Notes: a model not told the origin generated them from the sequence alone. DNA of 64,000 nucleotides from DASXMT01 sp963755985 (GCA_963755985.1 CAVWLO010000002.1:744001-808000), one strand, 5' to 3'; positions 1-8,672 are shown, numbered from the stretch's first letter. Numbers and translations are program-made.

Positions 1-861
1 TCGGCCCACGGCCGGCCCCTGGCCGACGCCATCGGTGCCATCCGGGTGGCGCGGAAGGTGGCCGTGCTCACCTCACCGGGCTCACCGCCCGAGGCGGTGG
101 GAAGAGCATTGGTGGCGGCGCGAGCGGCGGTGGACGTGGTGGCCGTCTGCAGCCGGCTCGGGTACCCGGACGAGTCGGTCACCATGGTCGGGCTGGACGA
201 TCTCGGCTCGGGCGCCTGGGACCCCTTGTCGGTGGTCATCCTCTTGGGACCGGCCGGACGCAGGATCGCCGGGTGGGGAGGCGCGGCCGAGGACGCCAAG
301 CCCCTGGCATGGGGCCTTCCCGACGACGCCTACGGCCACCGGGACGGCATGATCACCAAGTCCGAGGTCCGGGCCGTGGCGCTGGGCAAGCTTGCCCTCC
401 CACCGACCGGCGTCCTGTGGGACGTCGGGGCCGGCAGCGGGAGCGTGGCCGTCGAGTGCGCATCCTTCTCCCCCGGCTTGGTCGTCTTCGCCATCGAGGA
501 GCGCGGCGATGATGTCGCCCGCATCTCGGAGAACGCCTCCCGTTTCGGCGTCGAGGTCATCGCCGTGCACGGCCATGTGCCCGAGGCCTGCGACGGTCTT
601 CCCGACCCGGACCGGGTCTTCGTCGGCGGCGGTGGTCTCGCCGCCCTCGACCTGGCCTTGGCCCGCCTGCGACCCAACGGTCGCATCGTCGCCACCTTTG
701 CCGCTGTCGACCGGGCCGCCGGGGCCGCCGAGCGGCTCGGCAATATGGTGCAAGTGGGCGTGAGCCGAGCCAAGGCCCTCCCCGATGGCGGTATGCGGTT
801 GGCCGCCGAGAACCCGGTCTTCGTAGCCTGGGGCCCCGGGGACAGGAGCACTGAGCCGTGA
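1..861 (+). CDS. cobL: Precorrin-6Y C5,15-methyltransferase (decarboxylating), CbiE-CbiT type, 5' partial
   Basis: The frame is open from base 1, so the N-terminal part of the CbiE domain lies outside the window; 286 residues are visible. The first residues (SAHGRPLADAIG) and the following nucleotide-binding-like segment fit the C-terminal half of CbiE. From about residue 115 a CbiT domain follows, with a class I SAM-binding loop (DVGAGSGSVAVE, about residues 141-152) and a GGGG loop near residue 200. The family methylates C5 and C15 of the corrin ring and removes the ring-C acetate carboxyl group as CO2. The stop codon TGA (859-861) overlaps a GTG (858-860) that opens an unusual repeat leading to the next cobalamin gene. 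A start at GTG 46 is possible on paper but would cut the methyltransferase fold, so I treat the gene as truncated by the window edge. Confidence 0.93.
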   Translation, partial: SAHGRPLADAIGAIRVARKVAVLTSPGSPPEAVGRALVAARAAVDVVAVCSRLGYPDESVTMVGLDDLGSGAWDPLSVVILLGPAGRRIAGWGGAAEDAKPLAWGLPDDAYGHRDGMITKSEVRAVALGKLALPPTGVLWDVGAGSGSVAVECASFSPGLVVFAIEERGDDVARISENASRFGVEVIAVHGHVPEACDGLPDPDRVFVGGGGLAALDLALARLRPNGRIVATFAAVDRAAGAAERLGNMVQVGVSRAKALPDGGMRLAAENPVFVAWGPGDRSTEP

Positions 862-972
862 GCACTGAGCCATGAGCACTGAACCGTGAGCATTGAGCCG
901 TGAGCACTGAGCCATGAGCACCGAGCCATGAGCACTGAACCGTGAGCCCTGAACCGTGAGCCCTGAGCCATG
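847..972 (+). repeat. Nine 14-bp tandem repeats encoding overlapping five-codon mini-ORFs
   Basis: Nine units of the form AGCACTGAGCCRTG run without a gap from inside the last codons of cobL to the ATG of the CbiG-CobJ gene. Each unit ends in ATG or GTG followed by A, so every start codon overlaps the preceding TGA stop. Read in sequence, they give eight mini-ORFs of five codons (RTG AGC ACT GAR CCR TGA, with small variants), starting at 858, 872, 886, 900, 914, 928, 942 and 956. Because 14 is not a multiple of three, the frame rotates from unit to unit. The last unit supplies the ATG at 970. cobL itself ends in STEP, so the array looks like repeated duplication of the original stop/start junction. 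Confidence 0.95.
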
Positions 973-2646
973 AGCACTGTCAGCGTGAGCATCACCGAGG
1001 CCGGACGCCGACTGGCCGGGAGACTTCCCTTCGAGCACGTCCACGGATCGATGGGCGCGGTCGTCAGGGAGCGTTGGGCGCAAGGGGACGTGGACGGCTT
1101 TGTCCTCTTTGCCGCCACCGGCGTCGCCGTTCGGATCGTGGGCCCACTGCTGGGCGACAAGCGCTCGGATCCGGCGGTGGTCTGCGTCGACGAGGCGGGC
1201 CGCTTTGCCGTCTCCTTGTGCGGTGGGCATCACCGCGGTGCCAACGAGCTGGCCCGCCGGGTGGGAGCGTTACTCGGCGCCGCGCCGGTGGTGACCACGG
1301 CCACCGATGCCGCTGGGCTGGTGCCCATCGACATGCTTCCCGGCCTCGTTGCCTCCGGTGACGTCGCCGCCATCTCGGCTGCGCTGCTCGATGGGCGATC
1401 ACCCATCGTCGAAAACCCGCTCGACTGGCCACTGCCCGACGCCCTCCCGGCCGGCGGGGCGGGGCCCGAGCGCATCCTGGTCACTGATGCTGATACTGAA
1501 CAGGGCGGCCCGGCCGGTCCGGGGACTGTGCTCCTGCGACCGCAGTCCCTCGTAGTCGGCGTGGGCTCCTCGACCGGGGCCAGGAGCCAGGAGGTCGCCG
1601 AGTTGGTGGCGGCGACGTTGGCCGAGGCGGGGCTCTCGGCCGACTCCGTCCAGGCGGTCGCGACCATCGACCGGCGACGGCACCATCCCGCCCTTACCGG
1701 TCTCGGCCTGGCGATCACCTCGTTCAGCGCTGAGGCCCTCGCCGCCGTCACGGTGCCCAACCCGAGCGATGCAGCCCGCCGGGCTGTCGGTACGGCCAGC
1801 GTGTGCGAGGCGGCCGCGCTGCTGGGCTCCGGAATGGGCGGCGCGCTGGTGGTCGAGAAGCGGACGTCGGTGAACGCCACCGTGGCCATCGCCCGGCGAC
1901 GCCGGCCGGTCGGGCGGGTCGTCCTGGTGGGGCTGGGCCCCGGCGGCATCATCCACCGGACGGCCGCGGCCGAGCAGGCCGTCCGTGGCGCCGACGTGGT
2001 GATCGGCTACTCCGCCTACGTCGACCAGTGTGGCGACTTGCTGGCCTCCCACCATCGGGTCGTCCGGTCGACCCTCGGGTCGGAGGTGGAACGGGCTCGC
2101 GAGGCCTTGACCCTGGCATCAGAAGGGAAGGCGGTGGCCATGGTGTGCTCCGGCGACGCCGGTGTCTACGCCATGGCATCACCGGTCCTGGAACTGACCG
2201 GCCAGCCTGCGTTTGCCCACGTCATCGTCGATGTGGTCCCGGGCGTGACCGCCGGGCTGGCCGCCTCGGCACGGCTCGGCGCACCCCTCGGACATGACCA
2301 CGTGCTCATCAGCCTGTCCGATCTCCTCACCCCTTGGGAACGCATCGAAGCCAGGCTCCGTGCGGCCGCCGACTCGGACCTCGTCGTCGTGCTCTACAAT
2401 CCCCGTTCCGAGAAGCGAACGTGGCAGCTGGGCAAGGCCCTCGGCATCCTGGGCAGTGGGCGGCCGCCCACCACACCGGTGGGCATCGTCACCGACGTTG
2501 GTCGACGCGGCGAGCAAGTCATCGTCACCACCCTCGAAGAGGTCGACCCGGCCATGGTCGCCATGACGACGTGCGTCATCGTCGGGTCCTCCACCACGGT
2601 TGTCCTGAGCGACCGCATGGTCACGCCACGGGGTTATCCACGATGA
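970..2646 (+). CDS. cbiG-cobJ: CbiG-CobJ fusion: cobalt-precorrin-5A hydrolase / precorrin-3B C17-methyltransferase
   Basis: A 558-residue fusion. Residues 1 to about 300 match CbiG: an N-terminal region with GDKRSDPAVV and CGGHHRGANELA, and a C-terminal CbiG/CobE segment with VGVGSSTGA and ATIDRRRHHPAL. From about residue 315 a tetrapyrrole methylase domain begins (VVLVGLGPGG) with CSGDAGVYAMA and LYNPRSEKR, typical of CobJ/CbiH. CbiG opens the delta-lactone and releases acetaldehyde; CobJ/CbiH contracts the ring and methylates C17. The ATG at 970 is the first start in this frame after the upstream repeat that is not followed at once by a stop. The stop overlaps the ferredoxin start (ATGA, 2643-2646). 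CbiG belongs to the early-cobalt (anaerobic-type) branch. Confidence 0.93.
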   Translation: MSTVSVSITEAGRRLAGRLPFEHVHGSMGAVVRERWAQGDVDGFVLFAATGVAVRIVGPLLGDKRSDPAVVCVDEAGRFAVSLCGGHHRGANELARRVGALLGAAPVVTTATDAAGLVPIDMLPGLVASGDVAAISAALLDGRSPIVENPLDWPLPDALPAGGAGPERILVTDADTEQGGPAGPGTVLLRPQSLVVGVGSSTGARSQEVAELVAATLAEAGLSADSVQAVATIDRRRHHPALTGLGLAITSFSAEALAAVTVPNPSDAARRAVGTASVCEAAALLGSGMGGALVVEKRTSVNATVAIARRRRPVGRVVLVGLGPGGIIHRTAAAEQAVRGADVVIGYSAYVDQCGDLLASHHRVVRSTLGSEVERAREALTLASEGKAVAMVCSGDAGVYAMASPVLELTGQPAFAHVIVDVVPGVTAGLAASARLGAPLGHDHVLISLSDLLTPWERIEARLRAAADSDLVVVLYNPRSEKRTWQLGKALGILGSGRPPTTPVGIVTDVGRRGEQVIVTTLEEVDPAMVAMTTCVIVGSSTTVVLSDRMVTPRGYPR

Positions 2647-3026
2647 GCGAGAACGCGTCCACCATCGCCGTTTGGGGGACCGCAGCCCACATGGACACAG
2701 GCACATCGCACCCGGGCTCCCGGTACGGCCCGGAGGGCACGGCTCACAACAGCAGGCATCACGGCGCCTGTGCACTCGACGACCGCTCTCCAGAGGGCAG
2801 GTCACACGACGGCCGCTCTCGGGTACCAGAGCGCCGACCTACTCCGTGGACGGTGACCATCGATCATCGGTGCACAGCCTGCGGTGCCTGTCTCTCAACC
2901 TGCCCGGAGCACGCCCTGGTTCCGGCCGCTCAACGCCCGCTGGTCCTGGATGCCCGCTGTACCGGTTGCGGTGAGTGCGTGGAGATCTGCCCACGCGGCG
3001 CCATCAGCGACCAATGGGGCCGATGA
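2643..3026 (+). CDS. Ferredoxin with two [4Fe-4S] clusters in the cobalamin operon
   Basis: 127 residues. The first 70 or so are low in hydrophobic residues and rich in Ser, Gly, Arg and His, with no recognised domain. The C-terminal half has two classic [4Fe-4S] motifs, CTACGACLSTCP (about residues 78-89) and CTGCGECVEICP (about 108-119). The ATG overlaps the TGA of the CbiG-CobJ gene, and its own TGA overlaps the ATG of cbiC, so it is almost certainly translated with the pathway. The context suggests it serves a redox step of corrin synthesis. Some CbiH enzymes (CbiH60) carry an Fe-S domain in cis, so a partner for the CobJ domain is one possibility, but this is inference. Confidence 0.85.
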   Translation: MSENASTIAVWGTAAHMDTGTSHPGSRYGPEGTAHNSRHHGACALDDRSPEGRSHDGRSRVPERRPTPWTVTIDHRCTACGACLSTCPEHALVPAAQRPLVLDARCTGCGECVEICPRGAISDQWGR

Positions 3027-3682
3027 CCCAGCCCCGGTTGCACCCCATCGAGTCCGAGAGCTACCGGATCCTCCACGAGCGCGTAGACCTCAGTGGCCTG
3101 TCGCCCAGGGTGGCCGCGGTCACGGCCCGGGTCATCCATGCCTCGGCCGATCTCGACTTCGCCGAGCTCATGGTCCTGGACGAGGACTCGGTGTCGGCCG
3201 GCATCGAGGCCGTCCTGGCCCGCGCCCCGGTCATCTGCGACGTCCACATGGTCCGGTCGGGCATCACCTCCGTGGACACCACGTGCCTGCTCGACGAGGC
3301 GACGGCTGGCCCGGACGGGATACCCACCCGAAGTGCAGACGCCATCGCCCGAGCCGCGGCCCAATGGCCCGACGGGGCCGTGTTCGTCATTGGCTGTGCA
3401 CCGACCGCACTGTTCGAGGTGGTCCGCCTGGTGGAGTCGGGCGACCTGCGACCGGCGCTCGTCGTCGGTATGCCGGTGGGCTTCGTCGGGGCAGCCGAGT
3501 CCAAGGAGGCTCTCCGCCGCGTAGCCTTCCCGCCGGACGGCCGAGGAGTCCCGGCCATTTCGAACAGAGGTGAGAAGGGTGGTTCGGCTGTGGCCTCAGC
3601 GGCATTCAACGCCATCGTCCGCCTGGCCCGCGCCAAGGCAGGGTCGGGGCCTGCCCCGTTCCTTGACCCTGGCCACCCCTGA
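3023..3682 (+). CDS. cbiC: Precorrin-8X / cobalt-precorrin-8 methylmutase
   Basis: 219 residues, a normal length for CbiC/CobH. The enzyme moves a methyl group from C11 to C12 of the ring to give hydrogenobyrinate or cobyrinate. The sequence has ESYRILHERVDL near the N terminus, a DVHMVRSGI segment near residue 75 that contains the conserved histidine, then IGCAPTALFEV and VGMPVGFVGAAESKEAL, all hallmarks of the family. An in-frame extension reaches back to 2975, but the ATG at 3023 overlaps the ferredoxin stop as ATGA, the same junction style as the rest of this operon, and starts just before the conserved region. No further cobalamin gene follows on this strand before 3729. Confidence 0.93.
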   Translation: MTQPRLHPIESESYRILHERVDLSGLSPRVAAVTARVIHASADLDFAELMVLDEDSVSAGIEAVLARAPVICDVHMVRSGITSVDTTCLLDEATAGPDGIPTRSADAIARAAAQWPDGAVFVIGCAPTALFEVVRLVESGDLRPALVVGMPVGFVGAAESKEALRRVAFPPDGRGVPAISNRGEKGGSAVASAAFNAIVRLARAKAGSGPAPFLDPGHP

Positions 3683-3728
3683 CGCCCTGAGCCCTCTGCG
3701 GCTTTGGCGCTCCGAGGGCTCCGAGCGC

Positions 3729-5147
3729 TCAGCGCTGCAGCGACTTCACCTCGAGGAATTCCTCGAATCCGAAGTTGCCGTACTCGCGGCCGTTACCGGA
3801 CTGTTTGTAACCCCCGAACGGTGCCAACGGATTGAACCCACCCCCGTTGACCTCCACCTGGCCGGTTCGGAGCTTGCGGGCCACCGCATTGGCATGCTCG
3901 GCGTCCTCGGCCCAGACGCCACCGGCCAAGCCGTAGTCGGTGTCGTTGGCGATGTCGATGGCCTCGTCCTCAGTGTCATAGGGAATGATCGACAGCACAG
4001 GCCCGAAGATCTCTTCTCTGGCGATGGTCATGTCCCTGGTCACGTCCGAGAACACGGTGGGTCGGACGAAGTACCCGCTCTCGAGACCATCGGGCGCTTC
4101 GGCCCCGCCAGTCAACAGGCGGGCTCCTTCTTCCTCGCCTCGCTGGATGTAGCCCCGAACGCGGTCCCGCTGGACGGCAGAGACCAGTGGGCCGAGACGG
4201 GTGGAGCTATCGAAGGGATCCCCGGCAGTGAAGCCCTCGGCCGCGGCAGTGGCCAGCGCCTCCACCTCGGAGAGCTTGTCCCGCGGCACCAGCATCCGGG
4301 TCAGGGCGCTGCACGTCTGGCCCGAGTTCAGGTAGCACTTGCTCACGCCGTCGGGCACAGCCTTTTCCAGATCGGCACCACTCAGGATGACATTGGCCGA
4401 CTTGCCACCGAGCTCGAGGGCCACCCGCTTGACGGTGGCCGACGCGACCTCGGCGACCCGCTTTCCGGCACGGGTCGACCCCGTGAACGACACCATGTCC
4501 ACATCGGGGTGGGCGGCGATCGCCTCGCCCACGACCGGTCCGAGCCCGGTCACCAGGTTGAAGACGCCGGGAGGCAGGCCGACCTCGTCGAACACCTCGG
4601 CCAGGACGAAGGCGTTGAGCGGTGCCACCTCACTCGGCTTCAGGACGACGGTGCACCCTGCCGCCAAGGCCGGCGCCACTTTCGCAGCGATCTGATGGAG
4701 CGGATAATTCCACGGTGTGATGGCGCCAACCACTCCCACCGGCTCGCGAACGATGAGGGAGTTCCCTACCTCCTGCTCCCAGGTGAAGCCCGTCGCCACC
4801 TCGGCCATCGAACCGAACGTCATCATGGGCAAGCCCACTTGGATCAGACCGGACAGCGACAACGGCATGCCGACCTCGTGGGAGATCATGTCGGCGAGCT
4901 CGTCCGTCCGCGTGCCGAGCGCCTCTTGGACCCGGGTCAGCAACTTTGCTCGTTCTTCCACCGATGTGTCCGCCCAGCCCGGGAAAGCGCGGCGAGCGGC
5001 GGCCGCGGCACGATCAATGTCCTCGGTCGTCCCTTCGGGAACGGTGGCCAATACCTCCTCGGTAGTGGAGTCGATCACGCTCAACGTGCCCGTCCCGGAT
5101 GAGGCCACCCACGCCCCGTCGATGTAGAGCTTGTCCCGGTTGTCCAT
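3729..5147 (-). CDS. NAD(P)+-dependent aldehyde dehydrogenase
   Basis: 472 residues, full length for the ALDH superfamily. Visible landmarks are TPWNYPL near 145 (oxyanion Asn), KPSEVAP near 170, FTGSTRAG near 221, the general-base Glu in ELGGK (residue 245) and the nucleophilic Cys in NSGQTCSA (residue 279), with EEIFGPVL near 387. The family oxidises aldehydes to acids; the substrate cannot be read from sequence. The gene is convergent with cbiC and divergent from the TetR/nitronate monooxygenase pair at 5357, and it is alone in its transcription unit. A purine-rich GAGGCCTC stretch lies just upstream of the ATG. Confidence 0.95.
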   Translation of the reverse strand: MDNRDKLYIDGAWVASSGTGTLSVIDSTTEEVLATVPEGTTEDIDRAAAAARRAFPGWADTSVEERAKLLTRVQEALGTRTDELADMISHEVGMPLSLSGLIQVGLPMMTFGSMAEVATGFTWEQEVGNSLIVREPVGVVGAITPWNYPLHQIAAKVAPALAAGCTVVLKPSEVAPLNAFVLAEVFDEVGLPPGVFNLVTGLGPVVGEAIAAHPDVDMVSFTGSTRAGKRVAEVASATVKRVALELGGKSANVILSGADLEKAVPDGVSKCYLNSGQTCSALTRMLVPRDKLSEVEALATAAAEGFTAGDPFDSSTRLGPLVSAVQRDRVRGYIQRGEEEGARLLTGGAEAPDGLESGYFVRPTVFSDVTRDMTIAREEIFGPVLSIIPYDTEDEAIDIANDTDYGLAGGVWAEDAEHANAVARKLRTGQVEVNGGGFNPLAPFGGYKQSGNGREYGNFGFEEFLEVKSLQR

Positions 5148-5220
5148 ATCGAGGCCTCCTCAGCAGTTGATACCGCCCCACACCCTAAACCCGGACGACC
5201 TCGGCGTGTCCGCCGGCAGT

Positions 5221-5284
5221 TCACCGTTGCACCCCCGGCTCGCTCACCGTTGCACGCCCGGCTCGCTCACCGTTGCACCCCGGC
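5221..5284. repeat. 23-bp tandem repeat, 2.8 copies
   Basis: Units TCACCGTTGCACSCCCGGCT plus CGC start at 5221, 5244 and 5267, the third incomplete. They fill the middle of the divergent intergenic region between the aldehyde dehydrogenase and the TetR gene. No coding function is apparent. Confidence 0.85.
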
Positions 5285-5294
5285 GCCAAGATAT

Positions 5295-5308
5295 ATAGAG
5301 TTCCCTAT
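5295..5308. promoter_or_regulatory. Candidate TetR operator / promoter core
   Basis: ATAGAGTTCCCTAT has 4-bp inverted ends (ATAG/CTAT) and sits in an AT-rich patch (ATATATAG) about 50 bp upstream of the TetR start. It is a reasonable place for an autoregulatory operator or a -10 region. Short dyads are common, so support is modest. Confidence 0.3.
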
Positions 5309-5356
5309 GTAAGTCCGCCGTCGCCGGACGAGCACAGGGAGGGGAGGGGGCGACCA

Positions 5357-6055
5357 GTGGCACTGACCCAGGACGAGCGCAAGGCCGAGACCCGGGCAAG
5401 GCTGTTGGCCGCGTCTGCTGACCTGTTCGCTGAGTACGGCATCGATGGCGTCTCGGTCGACGCCGTGGCCGCGGCAGCCGGGCGGACCTCGGGCGCCGTC
5501 TACGCCCACTTTGGTTCCAAGCAGGGCCTTTTGCTGGCGCTCCTCGATCGGTGGCAGCAGTCCTTCCTTGCCGTCCTGTTCGCCGAGGTGGCGGTGACCG
5601 ACGAGCCGATCGCGCAGCTGGGGGCGGTGTGGGGCAACATCGGCAAGGGCGATGACGAGCGTGTCCGACGCTGGATGCTCCTGGAGCACGAGCTGTGGTT
5701 GCGGGCGGCCCGCGACCCGAATGTGGCTGCGGTGCTCCAGGCTCGGAACCGGGAGACACAGCCCCGCAGCGAGCGAGAGCTTGCCTGGTGGGCAAACGAG
5801 GTGGGCTCGGACCCGGTTGCTGCGCCCGACCAGTTGGCCATCTTGGTCAAGGCCCTCTTGCACGGACTGGCCATGCAGCAATGGGTCGATCCCGGATCGG
5901 TGCGCGACCAGACCGCCGTTTCCGGATTGGCCGCCCTCCTCGGGCTGGCTGCCGAGAACACCGACAAGAACGTTGGCGAGACCCCGGTCAGGACCAGGGG
6001 CAGACCCGAAGCCAGCACCGACCGCACGCATACGAGACAGGAGAGCCCCACATGA
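5357..6055 (+). CDS. TetR/AcrR-family transcriptional regulator
   Basis: 232 residues from GTG 5357, which follows a strong ribosome-binding run (GGGAGGGGAGGGGG, 5337-5350). A longer in-frame opening to 5273 has no such site. The N-terminal helix-turn-helix is clear: ETRARLLAASADLFAEYG, then VDAVAAAAGRTSGAVYAHFGSK (split across residues of about 30-55). The C-terminal ligand-binding half is not assignable. Its TGA overlaps the ATG of the nitronate monooxygenase (ATGA, 6052-6055), so regulator and enzyme share a message and the regulator probably controls both. Confidence 0.9.
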   Translation: MALTQDERKAETRARLLAASADLFAEYGIDGVSVDAVAAAAGRTSGAVYAHFGSKQGLLLALLDRWQQSFLAVLFAEVAVTDEPIAQLGAVWGNIGKGDDERVRRWMLLEHELWLRAARDPNVAAVLQARNRETQPRSERELAWWANEVGSDPVAAPDQLAILVKALLHGLAMQQWVDPGSVRDQTAVSGLAALLGLAAENTDKNVGETPVRTRGRPEASTDRTHTRQESPT

Positions 6056-7173
6056 ACACAGAACTTCGCCAACGACTCGGCATCGAGTTCCCGATCTTTG
6101 CCTTCACCCACTGCCGCGACGTGGTGGCCGCGGTGTCGAATGCCGGTGGCATCGGTGTGCTCGGCGCCATCGCCTTCAACCCCGAACAGCTCGAGGTGGA
6201 GCTGACCTGGATCGACGAGCATGTCGGTGAGAACCCCTACGGCGTCGACATCGTCATTCCGGCCAAATACGAGGGCATGGACGAGATGGACCCGACCAAG
6301 CTGGAGGCCCAGCTCCAAGGCATGGTTCCCGCCACCCACCGCGACTTCGCTCGGAAGCTCCTCGCCGATCATGGCGTGCCCGAGATCCCCGAGAGCGAGG
6401 AGAAGAGCACGGGCATGATGGGCTGGACAGCAGCCCATGCCCACGGGCTGATCGACGTCGCCCTCCGGCACCCCAAGGTGAAGCTCATCGCCAATGCGCT
6501 CGGCACCCCTCCGCCCGACGTGGTCCAGCGGGTCCAAGAGGCCGGCCTGATCATCGGGGCCCTGGCCGGTTCGGTGAAACACGCCCTGCACCACAAGGAG
6601 GCCGGACTGGACTTCGTCATCTGTCAGGGATCCGAGGGCGGTGGCCACACGGGAGATGTCGGGAGCATCGTGTTGTGGCCCGAGGTCATCGACGCCGTTG
6701 CTCCCCTGCCCGTTCTCGCAGCCGGTGGCATCGGCAGCGGTCGCCAGATGGCGGCGGCCCTGGCCATGGGCGCGCAGGGCGTATGGACCGGCACGCTGTG
6801 GCTGACCGTCGAGGAGTCGTCCTCCCCGCCGGCGCAAATGGAGACCTACCTGGCCGCCACCAGCCGGGACACCGTCCGATCCCGCTCGTTCACCGGCAAG
6901 CCGGCCCGCATGCTGAAGAACGACTGGACCGACGCCTGGGAGGCCGACGACACCCCCGACCCGCTCCCCATGCCCTTGCAGATGCTGGTGGCCATCGAAG
7001 CCGTGTCTCGCGGGTCGCGGTACCCCGTGCAGGCCAAGGATGTGGCGTTCAACCCGTGCGGACAGGTCATCGGCCGGGCCACCAAGGTGCGCAAGGCGAA
7101 AGACGTCATCTTCGAGATGGTCGAGGAGTACATCGAGGCCACCGAGCGTCTGCAAGCTGGCGTAACAGTCTAA
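6052..7173 (+). CDS. Nitronate monooxygenase family (FMN-dependent, 2-nitropropane dioxygenase-like)
   Basis: 373 residues. A TIM-barrel flavoprotein signature is visible: LGIEFPIF at the N terminus, SNAGGIGVLGA near residue 32, GSEGGGHTGDVGS near 194-206 and PVLAAGGIGSGRQMAAALAMGAQGVWTGT near 220-248 for FMN phosphate binding. The family oxidises alkyl nitronates, although many members act on other substrates. It is translationally coupled to the TetR regulator. Downstream, an inverted repeat TAGGTT/AACCTA (7184-7201) follows the stop codon closely. Confidence 0.9.
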   Translation: MNTELRQRLGIEFPIFAFTHCRDVVAAVSNAGGIGVLGAIAFNPEQLEVELTWIDEHVGENPYGVDIVIPAKYEGMDEMDPTKLEAQLQGMVPATHRDFARKLLADHGVPEIPESEEKSTGMMGWTAAHAHGLIDVALRHPKVKLIANALGTPPPDVVQRVQEAGLIIGALAGSVKHALHHKEAGLDFVICQGSEGGGHTGDVGSIVLWPEVIDAVAPLPVLAAGGIGSGRQMAAALAMGAQGVWTGTLWLTVEESSSPPAQMETYLAATSRDTVRSRSFTGKPARMLKNDWTDAWEADDTPDPLPMPLQMLVAIEAVSRGSRYPVQAKDVAFNPCGQVIGRATKVRKAKDVIFEMVEEYIEATERLQAGVTV

Positions 7174-7183
7174 CCGTCATGTC

Positions 7184-7201
7184 TAGGTTCAGTCTAACCT
7201 A
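7184..7201. promoter_or_regulatory. Inverted repeat TAGGTT-N6-AACCTA
   Basis: Perfect 6-bp arms with a 6-base spacer lie 10 bp after the nitronate monooxygenase stop and 250 bp before the MFS gene. It could be an operator for the MFS gene or a weak hairpin at the operon end. The 281 bp between the two genes (7174-7454) otherwise hold nothing I can identify. Confidence 0.3.
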
Positions 7202-7454
7202 ACCGTCAGCTAAAGAGTCATACTGAAGAGCCGTATTACGGAGACGCTCATCAAACACCCTCATGTGCACGGTGAAAGTCCGTTGCCGCGGTCATTGTCG
7301 CTGCCGAGCCGCAGCCACCCGGCTGTCGGTACCGCCCTCGTTTGCGACCGCGAGAGTCCGCCCTGGGACCATGACGGAACGACGCCGAACCGCCTGGCGA
7401 CCCAGCCGAGACGACGGCGACACATTCCTGGTCGCCATGACAGGATCGTGATCG

Positions 7455-8672
7455 ATGGCGGCAGAACGGCAGCGGCACGCACCTCCATCGATCGCCTTCT
7501 GGTTGGTCGTCTACGTGTTCGCCATCGGCATGCTCGGTACGACGTTGCCCACGCCCCTGTATGTGCTGTACCAGGCGTCGTGGCACTTCTCCGAAGGCAC
7601 CGTCACCCTCATCTATGCCAGCTATGCGGCCGGGGTGATGGTCTCGCTCCTCTTCGCCGGGCGGTCGTCCGATGAGGTGGGCCGGCGACCGGTTCTCGCG
7701 ATTGCCCTGGCCTCCAGCACGGCCAGCACCGTCGTGTTCATCCTGGCCCCGGGGCTCGGCTTCCTGTTCGTCGGGCGCGTCCTCTCGGGCCTTGCTGCCG
7801 GGTTGATCACGGGGACGGCGACGGCCGCGCTGACCGACCTGGCCGGCCCGGCATCGGGCCGACGAGCGTCGCTGGCCTCGACCGGGGCCAACATGGGTGG
7901 GCTCGGCCTCGGGCCGCTGGTGGCCGGGCTCTTCGCCGAGTACGGCCCGAACCCCACCGTCTTGGTGTTCGAGGTGTACCTGGGCTTCCTGGTGGTCGCG
8001 GCTGTCTTCGTCCTCGTCTCCCCCGAGACCGTGGAGACAAGGAGCCGGCTGACGTACCGGTTCAGAGGTCTGGGCATCCCGACGCAGGGTCGTGGCGAGT
8101 TCCTGGCCGCCTCGTTGGCCGGGTTCTCAGCCTTCGCCCTCCTCGGGCTCTTCAGCTCGTTGGCGCCCTCGTTCCTGGCCACGGTGCTCGACCAGGACAA
8201 CCGGGCAATTGCCGGTGCCGTGGTGTTCTTCATCTTTGCCGCCGCCACCGTGACCCAGATGGCCCTCTCGCGTGTGCCCAGCCGCACCGTGATGCTGGCC
8301 GGCCTGTGGATCTTCCTGCCGGCGCTGGCCCTCATCGTCGCCGGGCTCTCCCAGGCCTCGTTCCCCCTGTTCCTGGTGGGAACCGGGGTCGGTGGTGTGG
8401 CCGTGGGCTGCCTGTTCCTGGGCAGCCTGGCCACCGCCAACCGGCTGGCTCCGGCCGCCACCCGCAGCCAGGTGGTGTCCACGTACTTCCTGTTCGCGTA
8501 CATCGGTCTCACCATTCCGGTGATAGGGGTCGGAGTCGCCTCTCAGCACATCGGCGACTTCCGGGCCACGCTGATCTGCTCCATCGCCCTGGCCGCGCTG
8601 TGCCTCTGTTCCGGGCTGGCCATCATGCGAGCGCGGGTGGCCGAGCCAAAAACCCGGGACAACCAACCCTGA
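7455..8672 (+). CDS. Major facilitator superfamily transporter (12-TM type)
   Basis: 405 residues with about twelve hydrophobic segments. The MFS motif A appears between TM2 and TM3 as GRSSDEVGRRP (residues 69-79), and RVLSGLAAGLITG forms the TM4 motif. The organisation is that of drug/proton antiporters, but the substrate is unknown. The start ATG 7455 gives a short cytoplasmic tail before TM1. It is followed 20 bp later by the NlpC/P60 gene on the same strand. Confidence 0.9.
   Translation: MAAERQRHAPPSIAFWLVVYVFAIGMLGTTLPTPLYVLYQASWHFSEGTVTLIYASYAAGVMVSLLFAGRSSDEVGRRPVLAIALASSTASTVVFILAPGLGFLFVGRVLSGLAAGLITGTATAALTDLAGPASGRRASLASTGANMGGLGLGPLVAGLFAEYGPNPTVLVFEVYLGFLVVAAVFVLVSPETVETRSRLTYRFRGLGIPTQGRGEFLAASLAGFSAFALLGLFSSLAPSFLATVLDQDNRAIAGAVVFFIFAAATVTQMALSRVPSRTVMLAGLWIFLPALALIVAGLSQASFPLFLVGTGVGGVAVGCLFLGSLATANRLAPAATRSQVVSTYFLFAYIGLTIPVIGVGVASQHIGDFRATLICSIALAALCLCSGLAIMRARVAEPKTRDNQP

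Noticed and set aside
82..1233. Minus-strand ORF of 383 codons opposite cobL and cbiG
   Set aside because: Product is His/Gly/Asp-rich with AHGSVLMAQCS repeats that simply mirror the 14-bp array; antisense shadow.
3570..5102. 510-codon plus-strand ORF opposite the aldehyde dehydrogenase
   Set aside because: Typical high-GC antisense frame rich in His, Arg and Gly; the minus strand encodes an intact ALDH.
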